A DNA stretch of 64,000 bases from Brevibacillus reuszeri (GCF_001187725.1 NZ_LGIQ01000009.1:1368547-1432546), one strand, 5' to 3'. Positions 7,659-16,811 are shown, counted from the first letter of the stretch. The notes: generated by a model from the sequence alone, not told the origin. Numbers and translations are program-made.

Positions 7659-9287
7659 TCAAGCTTGGGCTTGGAAGGGAATTTGTTTTTTTCTCTCTGT
7701 CAATGTCGGTGATGTGCAGCGCACGTCCAGCAGCGTCAAGCGACCGCTATTTAATGCTTGCCTCAATTGCGGCTCTAACGCTGAAACATTCTCTACAACC
7801 TGTCCTTGGACTCCGCATGCCTGTGCCCATAAGACAAAATCGGGATTGTTCAATCTTACGCCAAATGGCTTAAACCCTGCTTGCACCATTTTCATTTGCT
7901 CTAGACCAAGAGTCCCATTGTTCACCACTATGAGCAAGAAGGAGATTTGCTGTTCGGCAGCAGTCATCAGTTCAGCAAGATTTATTTGGAATCCGCCATC
8001 TCCCGTAATGCAAACTACCTGCCGCTTTGGATAGGTCAACTTCGCCGCAATCGCTGCCGGCAAACCAAATCCCATCGTACGCCATTTTCCAGAAAATAAC
8101 GGAAACTGCGCTTTTCCTCGAAAAGCACGATTGAACCAAATGGTATGCTCTCCGGTATCGAGAGCAATAATCGCATCCTCGTTCACTACTTTTCCAAGTG
8201 TATGAAAGAGTGTTTCCGGCTTTACCAATTCATCAGCCTTTTGCTCTGTAATACTCTGCGTTTCCTCCCAAAAGCGGGCATGCCATCGCTCTACCTGTTC
8301 TTCCCAAGCATGGTCCATTCTACGGGATTCTAAACGCCGGAGCCATAAAGGCAGTACATCATCTAAGTTTGCCGTCACCGAATTCAGCTTGGGATGCGCA
8401 TGGATAGACTCGGGATTTGTATCTACATGAACAATCGCCAGCTCTTTTGGCAAAAAGGCACGCGGGAACCAGCTTGCTCCCAAAATCACCAAAAGGTCTG
8501 CCTCCGCCAAAGCAAGCAGCGCTGTTTCACTGCCTCCTTCCCCCAATCCTCCCAGGACAAGCGGATGTGCATCCTCCAAAATCCCTTTCGCACCTAAGGT
8601 CAGCAGGATACCCGCACCAAGCATCTCCGCCAGCTGCAGGCAAGACTGTGCTGTCTCTCTGGCTCCAATTCCAAGCAAAAGAATCGGCCTCCTTGATTGC
8701 AGAAGCAGTTCTGCCGCGTGTTCCATTTCAATTCGATCCGGGCGCACTGCAGAGGCTACACGTGGCAGCCGGGGAACAATCTGCGCAGAAGTCATTCGTT
8801 CAAATACATCTTTACAGATGGCGATATGGGCTACCCCTTTTTGATGCATGGCACACACAAATGCTTTGTGCATAACTTCTCCGATTGCCTGGGGATGGAC
8901 AACTGTTGCCTGGTATTGGGTGATCGGTCTAGTCACATCTTCCAATGGGATGTACTGCTTGTAGCCGCCACCAAGCTTTTGCGTCTCCACATGGCCAGTG
9001 ATCGCGATGACCGGCACATGATCGGCGTAAGCATCTGCAAGTCCGTTTAACAAATTGATGGCCCCTGGCCCCATCGTCGCTATACACACAGCTGGTCTCC
9101 CCGTCAATTTTGCCTCCGCGCTCGCCATCATCGCAGCAGCCGCTTCGTGCTTGCATGGTATGTACTCCAGCTTCTCCTGCCTTCCGAGAGTATCCAGCCA
9201 AGCAAAAATGGCATCTCCTGCCACCCCATATACACGCGAAACTCCCCACTGAACCAGTTGTTCGGTAATAAACTGGGCTACTTTCAT
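7659..9287 (-). CDS. ThDP-dependent enzyme, pyruvate oxidase (PoxB/YdaP) type
   Basis: A protein of 542 residues with the three-domain plan of ThDP enzymes. The N-terminal PYR domain has the catalytic Glu48 ('CKHEAAAAM'); a central FAD/NAD-like domain lies at about 190-320. The C-terminal PP domain has the ThDP motif beginning 'ITGDGGFQINLAEL' and ending 'VVNNGTLGL'. The 'GGGYKQYIPLEDV' segment is closer to pyruvate oxidase (PoxB, YdaP) than to acetolactate synthase, and no small regulatory subunit gene follows. It would decarboxylate pyruvate or a similar 2-oxoacid, with electrons to quinone or oxygen. The exact substrate is not proved by sequence. The start has a GAGGAGG site. Confidence 0.82.
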   Translation of the reverse strand: MKVAQFITEQLVQWGVSRVYGVAGDAIFAWLDTLGRQEKLEYIPCKHEAAAAMMASAEAKLTGRPAVCIATMGPGAINLLNGLADAYADHVPVIAITGHVETQKLGGGYKQYIPLEDVTRPITQYQATVVHPQAIGEVMHKAFVCAMHQKGVAHIAICKDVFERMTSAQIVPRLPRVASAVRPDRIEMEHAAELLLQSRRPILLLGIGARETAQSCLQLAEMLGAGILLTLGAKGILEDAHPLVLGGLGEGGSETALLALAEADLLVILGASWFPRAFLPKELAIVHVDTNPESIHAHPKLNSVTANLDDVLPLWLRRLESRRMDHAWEEQVERWHARFWEETQSITEQKADELVKPETLFHTLGKVVNEDAIIALDTGEHTIWFNRAFRGKAQFPLFSGKWRTMGFGLPAAIAAKLTYPKRQVVCITGDGGFQINLAELMTAAEQQISFLLIVVNNGTLGLEQMKMVQAGFKPFGVRLNNPDFVLWAQACGVQGQVVENVSALEPQLRQALNSGRLTLLDVRCTSPTLTERKKQIPFQAQA

Positions 9288-9433
9288 GCGTTTTCCTCCT
9301 CGTTTTTCAAGTGAGTTCGTTACCCGCTAGTCTACGCAATCCCCATCTTTTTACTAAGACTGATTGACGGAATTTGGGTAACCTAACAATTATCATCTGG
9401 GTGTCGTAGCACCCTACAGGAGGAGGATTTGCC

Positions 9434-10210
9434 ATGAAGCAGCCTTTCAAATGGCTGATGGCTGTTGTTGTTGTCGCAATGTTAGTCACGACTGCTGTAG
9501 TGGTTTGGCCAATGCGCTCCGATGCCTTCAGTCAACAAATCGTCAAGGTAGGAGCAGAAGGAAAAGACGTCCGCGAAATGCAAGGGCGACTCAAATTTTT
9601 GGGCTTTTATACAGGAAAAGTAGATGGTATTTTTGGCTGGCGCTCTTACTGGGCACTTCGCAACTTCCAATATGAGTTTGGTATGAAGGTTGACGGGGTG
9701 CTTGGTCCGAAAACAAAATTGAAGCTATACAATGCAACAACGCAGTACAAGCCAACTGCCGCTGAACTCGGCGTACCAGAAACCTCGAAGGCAGCACCGA
9801 GCGCACCAAATGCACCGAGTGCTCACAAAAAAGAAACGTATCGTCCTGCAGGAGTCTCTGACAATGATCTACGCTTGATGGCCAATGCCGTCTATGGTGA
9901 ATCGCGGGGAGAGCCTTACATCGGCCAAGTGGCAGTAGCCGCTGTTATCTTGAACCGAACCAAAAATGCTGCGTTTCCAAACACGCCCGCTGGTGTCATT
10001 TTTGAGCCGCGTGCCTTTACAGCAGTAGCAGATGGTCAAATCTGGCTGACGCCAAACGAACAGTCCAAAAGAGCCGTAAACGATGCCCTGAAAGGCTGGG
10101 ACCCTACTGGGGGAGCCATTTACTACTTCAACCCGGATACCGCTACCTCTGGCTGGATTTGGAGCCGTCCACAAATCAAAAAGATCGGCAGACATATTTT
10201 CTGCCGTTAG
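9434..10210 (+). CDS. sleB: Spore cortex-lytic enzyme SleB
   Basis: A 258-residue exported protein. A signal peptide covers about residues 1-32, a peptidoglycan-binding domain about 38-100 ('GRLKFLGFYTGKVDGIFGW') and an Ala/Pro/Ser linker about 105-140. The SleB hydrolase domain covers about 143-258, with the catalytic Glu156 in 'NAVYGESRGE'. SleB is a lytic transglycosylase that degrades muramic-lactam cortex during germination. Length and order match the family. It normally pairs with ypeB directly downstream, but here a terminator and an opposite gene follow. Ribosome site AGGAGGAGG. Confidence 0.95.
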   Translation: MKQPFKWLMAVVVVAMLVTTAVVVWPMRSDAFSQQIVKVGAEGKDVREMQGRLKFLGFYTGKVDGIFGWRSYWALRNFQYEFGMKVDGVLGPKTKLKLYNATTQYKPTAAELGVPETSKAAPSAPNAPSAHKKETYRPAGVSDNDLRLMANAVYGESRGEPYIGQVAVAAVILNRTKNAAFPNTPAGVIFEPRAFTAVADGQIWLTPNEQSKRAVNDALKGWDPTGGAIYYFNPDTATSGWIWSRPQIKKIGRHIFCR

Positions 10211-10218
10211 GATCAAAC

Positions 10219-10262
10219 AAAAACAGGCACGGTCGTCATTGGCCCCGTGCCTGTTTTCTTTT
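10219..10262. terminator. Bidirectional terminator after sleB
   Basis: A stem AAAACAGGCACGG / CCGTGCCTGTTTT followed by TTTTCTTTTT. It lies between convergent sleB and the zinc-ribbon gene and can serve both. Confidence 0.85.
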
Positions 10263-10279
10263 TGTGTTCTTGGCTTCAG

Positions 10280-10537
10280 CTAGGATCGCTGATTTTGCAC
10301 ATGCTGAGCCATTTTTACAAATCGTTCTTCCGGCTCTGTCGTCCCGCATACACCGCATTGGACCATATAGGATTCACCCTTGTACGGCTGGTGAAAAATA
10401 TCCAGCTCATCTGAGCTCAGCTCCGCTACCACTTCGCCAGATTGAGGGTCAAGACGCATATAGCGCGGTGTCTGTTCGATCACGGTAAATCTCATACGAT
10501 TTGACTTGCATGTAGGGCACAGTAAAGGCTTTGTCAT
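10280..10537 (-). CDS. Small zinc-ribbon-like protein
   Basis: An 85-residue protein with two CxxC pairs that can form a zinc ribbon: 'CPTC' near residue 8 and 'CGVC' near residue 65. Between them is a stretch 'RYMRLDPQSGEVVAELSSDE'. No catalytic motif is visible. I chose the ATG at 10537 because the GGGAGG ribosome site sits 8 nt upstream; an in-frame GTG 9 nt earlier overlaps that site. I do not recognise a named family. Similar small ribbons in Bacillales are uncharacterised. Confidence 0.75.
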   Translation of the reverse strand: MTKPLLCPTCKSNRMRFTVIEQTPRYMRLDPQSGEVVAELSSDELDIFHQPYKGESYMVQCGVCGTTEPEERFVKMAQHVQNQRS

Positions 10538-10702
10538 ACGAGCCACCTCCCAATTTTCTTACACTGTTTAGTTTCTGCCACAAGAGGAACGCTATACCTA
10601 CACGTTCAAAAAACGAGAAGGATATCGAGATTTTTTGCGCATAGGGTAAACTACTCACTCCGCACTTATCCAATCCATCACAAACCTAGACGAGGTGATC
10701 CA

Positions 10703-11746
10703 ATGAATATGCGGCTCTTTTTTACACTGGTTGGTGCATCCTTGCTCTTGGCTGCATTCGCCCACTATTTCACCCAAAATGAAATGTTTCAATTCGCTAC
10801 TTCCTCGCTCGCCATCATTTTCTTGGCTGCGTGGCTAGGGAAATCAACAGAAAGTGTCGCTCATTACGCTGGAGACCGTATTGGTGGCTTTCTCAACGCG
10901 ACCTTCGGCAATGCTGCCGAGCTGATTATTGCCTTTTTCCTAGTGAAAGAAGGGCTTTTTGACATGGTAAAAGCCTCGATCACAGGTGCGATTATCGGTA
11001 ACATGCTGCTCGTGCTGGGTCTCAGTGTTTTTTTGGGTGGCCTCAAATACAAGGAGCAGACCTTTAATAGCCGGCTCGCAGGACACAACGCTTCACTGAT
11101 GACACTCTCGATAGTCGCTCTGTTTATCCCAGCTGTTTTCATGCGAGAGTTGCCACCCTTAAAGATTGAGACCTTAAGCATCGTCATTGCCGTTCTGCTC
11201 ATCATTGCCTATATTCTGTGGCTCGTCTTTTCGATGGTCACTCACCGCGATTTTTTATCTGACATCGAGCCTCATGGCAGCGAGGCGGTTTGGTCAAAAG
11301 GTGTTTCCATCCTCATGCTCGCCGTCTCAACGGTGTTTGTCGCGATTGTATCGGAATGGCTGGTCCATGGAGTCCAGCACGTTTCCCAATCCCTTGGCTG
11401 GTCTGAGCTGTTCGTCGGTGCTTTTGTCATCGCGATTATTGGGAATGCCGCTGAACACAGTGCTGCGATGCTGCTCGCCCTCAAGGGCCGAATCGGTGCA
11501 GCAGTGGAAATTGCAATTGGGTCGAGTTTGCAAATTGCGCTTTTCGTAGCTCCTAGTCTCATTTTGGTCAGCCTCTTGATCGGTAAGCCCATGGATATCG
11601 TTTTTACTCCTTTTGAGCTTGCAGCAATCGGGGTCGCTACCTTCATAACCATTTCGATTACGAAAGACGGGGCAACCAACTGGTTTGAGGGTGTACTGCT
11701 TCTCACCGTCTACATTATCCTAGGAACGGCTTTTTTCTTCGCCTAG
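10703..11746 (+). CDS. Ca2+/H+ exchanger, CaCA family (ChaA/Cax)
   Basis: A 347-residue membrane protein of about eleven helices. It has the two inverted alpha-repeats that define cation/proton exchangers: 'NATFGNAAELIIAFFLVKEG' at about residues 65-84 and 'IIGNAAEHSAAMLLALKGR' at about 240-258. It would export Ca2+ in exchange for protons, as B. subtilis ChaA (YfkE) does. The last segment, 'ITISITKDGATNWFEGVLLL', is typical. The ATG has a GAGGTGATC ribosome site. It is a single gene closed by a strong terminator. Confidence 0.93.
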   Translation: MNMRLFFTLVGASLLLAAFAHYFTQNEMFQFATSSLAIIFLAAWLGKSTESVAHYAGDRIGGFLNATFGNAAELIIAFFLVKEGLFDMVKASITGAIIGNMLLVLGLSVFLGGLKYKEQTFNSRLAGHNASLMTLSIVALFIPAVFMRELPPLKIETLSIVIAVLLIIAYILWLVFSMVTHRDFLSDIEPHGSEAVWSKGVSILMLAVSTVFVAIVSEWLVHGVQHVSQSLGWSELFVGAFVIAIIGNAAEHSAAMLLALKGRIGAAVEIAIGSSLQIALFVAPSLILVSLLIGKPMDIVFTPFELAAIGVATFITISITKDGATNWFEGVLLLTVYIILGTAFFFA

Positions 11747-11765
11747 GTAATTGGTCTCTTCCGTA

Positions 11766-11813
11766 TAAAAAAAGGACTGCAGGTGGCTTGAAGCAAGCAC
11801 AGCAGTCCTTTTT
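11766..11813. terminator. Bidirectional terminator between exchanger and NSS gene
   Basis: The arms AAAAAGGACTGC and GCAGTCCTTTTT close an inner loop of about 20 nt. A and T runs on both sides serve the two convergent genes. Confidence 0.85.
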
Positions 11814-11828
11814 GTGAGGGAATCATTT

Positions 11829-13169
11829 TTACAAGATACCCAGCGTATTTAAAAATACGAATAGAATAGCAAACGGTGCTACGTATTTAAGCAGAAGCAG
11901 CCACACAACAAATAGTTTTTTGCCTAGTGGAGTGTCTGCCTGCAGTTCAGCGAGCAATACCTCTCGCTTCATCCTCAAAGGAACAAAGATCGCAATTAAG
12001 AAAGCTCCGAGCGGCATTAGCAAATTGCTTACAAGAAAATCAATCGCATCAAAAATAGATTTGCCGAAAATGGTAACCTCGCTCCAGACACCGAAGGAAA
12101 GCGCGGAGGGAACACCCGCCACAAAAATAAGCAGACCGATTAACCACGAAAGCCGCTTCCGTTTTGCTTCCTCTCCTTTTGCCAGTGACGCCACAATAAT
12201 TTCGAGCATCGAAAACGCAGAGGTCAAGGTCGCAAACAGGAACAAAGCCAGGAAGATCAACAAAAAGATGCTGCCAAATGCGATCTTCTCAAAAACAGAC
12301 GGCAGGACGATAAATAGCAAGCCCGGTCCCGCAGTAGGCTCTACTCCCAGAGAAAATACAGCCGGAAATATCGCAAGTCCCGCAAACAAGGAAACGAGTA
12401 AATTGAGACCGACAATGGAGCCAGCCGAGCGAACGAGACTTTCGTTTTTAGCCAAATAAGAGCTGTACGTTACCATGACGGACACCCCGACACTCAAGGA
12501 AAAGAAGGACTGACCCATTGCATATAAAATCGATCGGGAATCCAGCTTGGAAAAGTCAGGATGCAAGAAGAAAGAGACACCTTCCATCGCACCATCCAGT
12601 GTCAGCGAACGCAACATCAAAATCACGAATAAAATGAATAGCGCTGGCATCATGTATTTATTGGCAGATTCAATACCGCTCTGCACCCCGCGAGCCACTA
12701 CCCAAGCAGTAATCAGCATAAATACGAATTGTGCAGCCACGGCTCCGACAGGGTCTGCGATGACATTCCCAAACAGCGCATCATAGTGGGGACCTGTTAG
12801 TTGTCCAGTTAGTCCTCGCATCAGGTAGGTCAAGATCCATCCACCTACCACACTGTAAAACGAGAGCAATAAAAAGCAGGTAATCACTCCCAATCTCCCT
12901 ACCCAATACCACAAACTACCTGGTGCAATGGTCCGATAAGCGGAAATCGCCTCTTTTTGCGTACTGCGTCCAATCGTGAACTCACCTAATAACAGTGGAA
13001 GCCCGATTGCCACCGTAAACAGCAGGAAGAGAAGAAAAAAAGCTCCACCTCCACTGGTTCCGACGATATAGGGAAACTTCCAGATTGCCCCTAGCCCGAT
13101 AGCCGAGCCTGCCGCTGCCAGAATAAAGCCCAGCCTGCTCGTCCATTGATCGGTTTGTTTCATAGCCAT
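11829..13169 (-). CDS. Sodium:neurotransmitter symporter family amino-acid transporter
   Basis: A 446-residue NSS (LeuT-fold) transporter with the hallmark first helix 'RLGFILAAAGSAIGLGAIWK', which carries the unwound Na+/substrate site, and about eleven helices. It imports an amino acid with sodium. The start at 13169 has an AAAGGAG site 5 nt upstream; an in-frame extension reaches 13298 but runs through the T-box terminator and is not coding. Control by the T-box at 13220-13463 means expression rises when one tRNA is uncharged, so the substrate is a proteinogenic amino acid. The specifier suggests phenylalanine, less surely serine. Confidence 0.92.
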   Translation of the reverse strand: MAMKQTDQWTSRLGFILAAAGSAIGLGAIWKFPYIVGTSGGGAFFLLFLLFTVAIGLPLLLGEFTIGRSTQKEAISAYRTIAPGSLWYWVGRLGVITCFLLLSFYSVVGGWILTYLMRGLTGQLTGPHYDALFGNVIADPVGAVAAQFVFMLITAWVVARGVQSGIESANKYMMPALFILFVILMLRSLTLDGAMEGVSFFLHPDFSKLDSRSILYAMGQSFFSLSVGVSVMVTYSSYLAKNESLVRSAGSIVGLNLLVSLFAGLAIFPAVFSLGVEPTAGPGLLFIVLPSVFEKIAFGSIFLLIFLALFLFATLTSAFSMLEIIVASLAKGEEAKRKRLSWLIGLLIFVAGVPSALSFGVWSEVTIFGKSIFDAIDFLVSNLLMPLGAFLIAIFVPLRMKREVLLAELQADTPLGKKLFVVWLLLLKYVAPFAILFVFLNTLGIL

Positions 13170-13219
13170 CTCTACTCCTTTATGTCTCTCATGATGTTTC
13201 CTAACTTTCTTTTTTACGC

Positions 13220-13463
13220 AAAAAAAACCCGTCCAAAAAAGGGACGAGTTTATACGCGGTACCACCCTGATTAAGCATAGGCTCATCGATTCACCCACGC
13301 TTCACTTTCACCATTGGTAACGGAATGACCCGATTTTCTCCTACCAGGTTGAACCTTTCAGAGAATTGCTCCGGAGGGAATTCCATGGCTCACACTTCAA
13401 AGCTGCTTGCAGTCTCTGGCAGCCTCTCCCTGTCAAGCGGACACTCCATGTACTAGTCTCCTT
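13220..13463 (-). promoter_or_regulatory. T-box riboswitch leader of the NSS transporter
   Basis: On the minus strand the leader shows the T-box core AGGGTGGTACCGCG (13268-13255). A Stem I base GGAG / CTCC holds the AGTA motif on the 5' side and GAATTCC on the 3' side, and the tip contains AGAGGCTGCC and GACTGCAAGCAG. A terminator ACTCGTCC / GGACGGGT with a TTTTTTTT run lies at 13251-13220. The specifier triplet is best read as UUC (Phe, 13380-13378), directly after GAA. If one spacer base is allowed, as in the argS T-box of this window, it would be UCC (Ser). An uncharged tRNA would favour the antiterminator. Confidence 0.92.
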
Positions 13464-13544
13464 CAACGCATTTTCCACAATAAAAAACATAGTTACAAAT
13501 TTAATATAGTCATACAAAATAAGCAAGTAGTTTTTTAGACAAAA

Positions 13545-13580
13545 TGAAAAGCGAGGAATATCGCTTGCCTCCTCGCTTTT
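13545..13580 (-). terminator. Terminator of ylaN
   Basis: A minus-strand stem AGCGAGGA / TCCTCGCT followed by TTTTCATTTT. The left arm begins at the stop codon of ylaN. Confidence 0.7.
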
Positions 13581-13860
13581 ACTTCTGATTATACAATTCA
13601 TGGAGATGAGCCAATTTACGTTCCAGGGACCCCATAATTTCCCGGCCGATCTCTTCACCAATAAGTCCTAGGCGCACCGCATACTCTACTTCGCGGGACA
13701 GCCCGAACATCTGCGTATCTAGTACCTCTTCATACAGTGGGCACTGCGGCATAGTCAGGTTCTCCATCTGTACGTCGATCAGTTTATAAATCTTGTCTGC
13801 GTCTGCTTGAAGCAACGCTAGCGCTTTTTGTTCCAGATCGGGAACCTTAATTTCTGTCAA
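13579..13860 (-). CDS. ylaN: YlaN family protein (UPF0358)
   Basis: A 93-residue soluble protein with the invariant block 'MPQCPLYEEVLDTQMFGLSR' and 'YAVRLGLIGEEIGREIMGSL', which closely match Bacillus YlaN. The family is small, helical and conserved in Bacillales and Staphylococcus; recent work links it to iron homeostasis through contact with Fur. The start is TTG with a GGAGGG site upstream, which may keep translation low. No membrane or export signal is present. The neighbouring gene, a T-box transporter leader, is unrelated. Confidence 0.93.
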   Translation of the reverse strand: MTEIKVPDLEQKALALLQADADKIYKLIDVQMENLTMPQCPLYEEVLDTQMFGLSREVEYAVRLGLIGEEIGREIMGSLERKLAHLHELYNQK

Positions 13861-13953
13861 AACCTATCCCTCCGTTTGCCTCCATCCTTAACATACATAG
13901 TACGTTATTCTGGGCCATTTGAAAAGGGGCGAAGAAAGAACAACTGTAAGAAG

Positions 13954-14886
13954 CTAAAAGATACCAAGTTTCCACTCTTGTGAGAGTAGCCTGAGCAGCT
14001 CGACTCCAGCAACAGAGTTTCCTTTATCATCCAACGTAGGTCCAAATACACCTATGCCCATTTTGTGTGGTACTGTTGCCATGATTCCACCAGCAACGCC
14101 GCTTTTTGCCGGGATGCCGACATCAATAGCAAACTCTCCTGAAGCATTGTACATGCCGCAAGTCACCATAAAGGTCTTGCAGATACGCGCAACCTCCTCT
14201 GGAACGTAACGCTCTCCTGTTTGGGGATTGATTCCGTCTGCCGCCAAAACCATCCCCATCCGGGCAACGTCCTTTGCCGTTACTTCAATTGCACAGTGCT
14301 GGAAATACAAGTCCAGCGTCTCCTCCACGTCGGTCGTCAAAATCCCGCTATCCTTGAGGAACCAAGCGAGAGCCCTGTTTCGATCTGCTGTTCTTTTTTC
14401 CGAACAGTAGACGGCTTCATTCACACAAATGCTCGGGTTCCCTGTCATTTTGCGCAGCATGTCCACAATGCTGTTCAACCGCTCCTCTATGTTTTTCCCT
14501 TGGATCATTCCAGCAACCGCTATCGCCCCTGCATTAATCATAGGGTTTAACGGCTTATGCGGCTTGATTGTCTCCAGTTTGATAATGGAGTTGAACGGAT
14601 CACCTGTCGGCTCCTTGCCCACACGTTCAAATACTTGCTTTTGACCATTTTGGCAAAGCGCGATGATGAGAGAAAATATTTTGGAGATGCTTTGCAGTGT
14701 AAACCGAACATCCGCATCCCCAGCTGACAAGAGCGTTCCATCCGGCAGACAGATGCTGACTCCCAGTTGGCCCGGGTCTTCTTTTGCCAATTCAGGAATG
14801 TAGGATGCCACACTGCCTTTACCCGTATAGGCAGACGCCTGTTTCAAAACTGCTTCCAATTGCTTCGCTGCCAAGGCTTTATCCAT
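13954..14886 (-). CDS. glsA: Glutaminase A
   Basis: A 310-residue protein of the serine-dependent glutaminase family, which hydrolyses glutamine to glutamate and ammonia in the cytosol. The SxxK catalytic pair Ser66-Lys69 is in 'TLQSISKIFSLI', and 'PMINAGAIA', 'NPSICVNEAVY' and 'GIPAKSGVAGGI' are also present. I used the ATG at 14886, since a GAGGAGGG site sits just upstream and the length then fits the family. An in-frame ATG seven codons earlier lacks a good site. It is monocistronic, with no sign of a glutamine transporter beside it. Confidence 0.94.
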   Translation of the reverse strand: MDKALAAKQLEAVLKQASAYTGKGSVASYIPELAKEDPGQLGVSICLPDGTLLSAGDADVRFTLQSISKIFSLIIALCQNGQKQVFERVGKEPTGDPFNSIIKLETIKPHKPLNPMINAGAIAVAGMIQGKNIEERLNSIVDMLRKMTGNPSICVNEAVYCSEKRTADRNRALAWFLKDSGILTTDVEETLDLYFQHCAIEVTAKDVARMGMVLAADGINPQTGERYVPEEVARICKTFMVTCGMYNASGEFAIDVGIPAKSGVAGGIMATVPHKMGIGVFGPTLDDKGNSVAGVELLRLLSQEWKLGIF

Positions 14887-14966
14887 ACGCCCTCCTCTAA
14901 TGCCCATTCACAGTTGTCATATGTAAATTGTAGATATGAAAAGCACTGCTGTCAAATGATGGCATC

Positions 14967-16139
14967 TCACTTGCGAAGCACTCTCTCCAGCCGCTCCATC
15001 GCCTCTACGAGAATCGATCTTGGGCAGCCAAAGTTAATGCGTTGAAAGCCCGCACCCTCACTTCCGAACATAGCACCATCTTGCAAGCCCAGCTTGGCCT
15101 CCCGTCGCAGCAGCTCATTTAGCTCCGTCTGAGACAGACCCAATGAACGAAAATCCATCCAGCCCAAATAGGTGGCCTCTGGAACTGCCATCGAAACCTC
15201 TGGTAGTCTCATTGCCAGATACTGATGCAGGTATTCAGCATTTCCCTTCAGATAGACGAGGAGCTGCTCCAGCCATGCCTCGCCGTGTCTATACGCCGCA
15301 ATCGTCGCTTCCATCCCAAACAGGTTTAGATTTTCATAGCCCATTTTGGAGGCCGTACGGGAAAAATCACGCAGGAATTGGCTGTTCTCTGTCATCAGAT
15401 AGGATGTAAATAATCCAGCTAGATTAAAGGTCTTGCTCGCCGCTAAAAAAGTGACGCTGTTGCGAGAAATCTCCTGTGGCAGGGAGTAGTAAGGAGTATG
15501 GCTGCCCTTTGTGTAAACCAGGTCGGCATGTATTTCGTCTGCGACCACAATTACTCCCTGCCGCGTACACAGCTCTCCCACTCTTTCTAGCTCACCTTTT
15601 GTCCACACTCGCCCAATCGGATTATGCGGACTGCAGAGCAGCATCAGCTTTACGGCAGGATCACTCAATTTTTGCTCCAGGTCATCCCAGTCGATTTGAT
15701 AGCGATTTTCGTCATTCACAAGCGAGCTCGTAACGACCTGACGCCCTCTATTCGTAACGGCATGAAAGAAAGGATGATAAACCGGAGACTGGATCAAAAC
15801 CTTCTCGCCCACCTGGGTAAATGCCTCGATCGCTACATGCAAACCTGGTATGATTCCCGGAATCCCCGTCATCCAGCTCGTTTCTACTGCAACACCAAAT
15901 CGCTTCTGTATCCATTCCTGCAAGCTCTGATAGAAGGCAGCCTGCTTCATCGGGTAGCCATAAATCGGATGTGTAGCCCGTTTGAGCAAAGCTTCCGTCA
16001 CTTCCGGTGGACACGCAAAATCCATGTCTGCCACCCATAAAGGCAGCATGCCTTCCTGATTGTAATCAGGATGATTCGTCTCCCATTTCACGCTGTTTGT
16101 TCCGATGCGATCGATATATGTATCAAATTCATAATTCAC
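14967..16139 (-). CDS. patB: MalY/PatB-type C-S lyase (PLP)
   Basis: A 390-residue fold-type I PLP enzyme. It has 'LPLWVADMDFACPPEV' near the N-terminus, 'CSPHNPIGRVW' in the middle and the Schiff-base lysine in 'SKTFNLAGLFTSYL'. This subgroup (PatB/MalY) cleaves the C-S bond of cystathionine and related cysteine conjugates, giving homocysteine or thiols, pyruvate and ammonia. It may contribute to methionine synthesis, but no S-box lies upstream. The start has a GAGGTGAAG site. A pure aminotransferase activity is the less likely alternative. Confidence 0.88.
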   Translation of the reverse strand: MNYEFDTYIDRIGTNSVKWETNHPDYNQEGMLPLWVADMDFACPPEVTEALLKRATHPIYGYPMKQAAFYQSLQEWIQKRFGVAVETSWMTGIPGIIPGLHVAIEAFTQVGEKVLIQSPVYHPFFHAVTNRGRQVVTSSLVNDENRYQIDWDDLEQKLSDPAVKLMLLCSPHNPIGRVWTKGELERVGELCTRQGVIVVADEIHADLVYTKGSHTPYYSLPQEISRNSVTFLAASKTFNLAGLFTSYLMTENSQFLRDFSRTASKMGYENLNLFGMEATIAAYRHGEAWLEQLLVYLKGNAEYLHQYLAMRLPEVSMAVPEATYLGWMDFRSLGLSQTELNELLRREAKLGLQDGAMFGSEGAGFQRINFGCPRSILVEAMERLERVLRK

Positions 16140-16283
16140 GTGACTTCACCTCTTTCTTTTGTATTCTACTTTTCAGAATATACGTTTATCCATCTCCTGG
16201 ACAAGTCCTCGATCTGTTTGCCTGATATCTGCCCCTGAGGTACAATAAAGCAGGTACTCTACTTACATATGGAGGTATGCCTC

Positions 16284-16790
16284 ATGTCTGATGTTATCGT
16301 CTTTAAAGGGGCCGTCTCTTTCCCTATTACCTTGGATCCGACTGTCTGGGTTTTTGATGAGAGAAAATTTGATCTTTCCTCGTATACGGGTGAAACTGAT
16401 ACTGATTTGTCCAAACAAGCCAAATATCTGCAAGGAACGGGTACTCAATGGGACAAGGAGCTTCGTGAAGGAGCAACCTTGCCGTCAGAGCGACGCACAC
16501 TGGCTGAAGAGCGCAAAGTGTTGGAAGGCGAATACGGCATCCGCCTGGACCCTTTTATTACGAATGCGCAGCCATTGCCAGAAGCAACACATGTCCGTCT
16601 CCACCGTGAGGATCAGGAAGCGATCGTCCTTTCGATTGCAGAAGTCAGACGCGCCATCCTGCAATTTTCCAAAAACGGCAAGCCGATTACTGAAAACGGG
16701 CCTGTATACTTCTATCTGCCGGAGACACTCCTGGCAAAGGAAGAACCATTGACCGGAATCATCGCTATGGAATTTATTTCTGCCCCTTAA
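16284..16790 (+). CDS. Conserved soluble protein of unknown function
   Basis: A 168-residue protein starting MSDVIVFKGAVSFPITLD. There is no signal peptide or membrane helix, the composition is balanced, and the last third contains 'AILQFSKNGKPITENGPVYF'. I do not recognise the fold with confidence. The ATG at 16284 has a GGAGG site 8 nt upstream; an in-frame ATG five codons earlier overlaps that site. It stands alone between patB (divergent) and a terminator shared with sda. It looks like a real gene by its start signal, length and clean terminator. Confidence 0.78.
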   Translation: MSDVIVFKGAVSFPITLDPTVWVFDERKFDLSSYTGETDTDLSKQAKYLQGTGTQWDKELREGATLPSERRTLAEERKVLEGEYGIRLDPFITNAQPLPEATHVRLHREDQEAIVLSIAEVRRAILQFSKNGKPITENGPVYFYLPETLLAKEEPLTGIIAMEFISAP

Positions 16791-16811
16791 CCTAATTGAA
16801 TAGGGCAAAGA

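Noticed and set aside
7659..9287. Reading the ThDP enzyme as acetolactate synthase (alsS/ilvB)
   Set aside because: N-terminal and GGGY segments look closer to pyruvate oxidase, and no ilvN-type subunit or alsD follows.
13170..13298. N-terminal extension of the NSS transporter
   Set aside because: It lies in the T-box antiterminator/terminator region.
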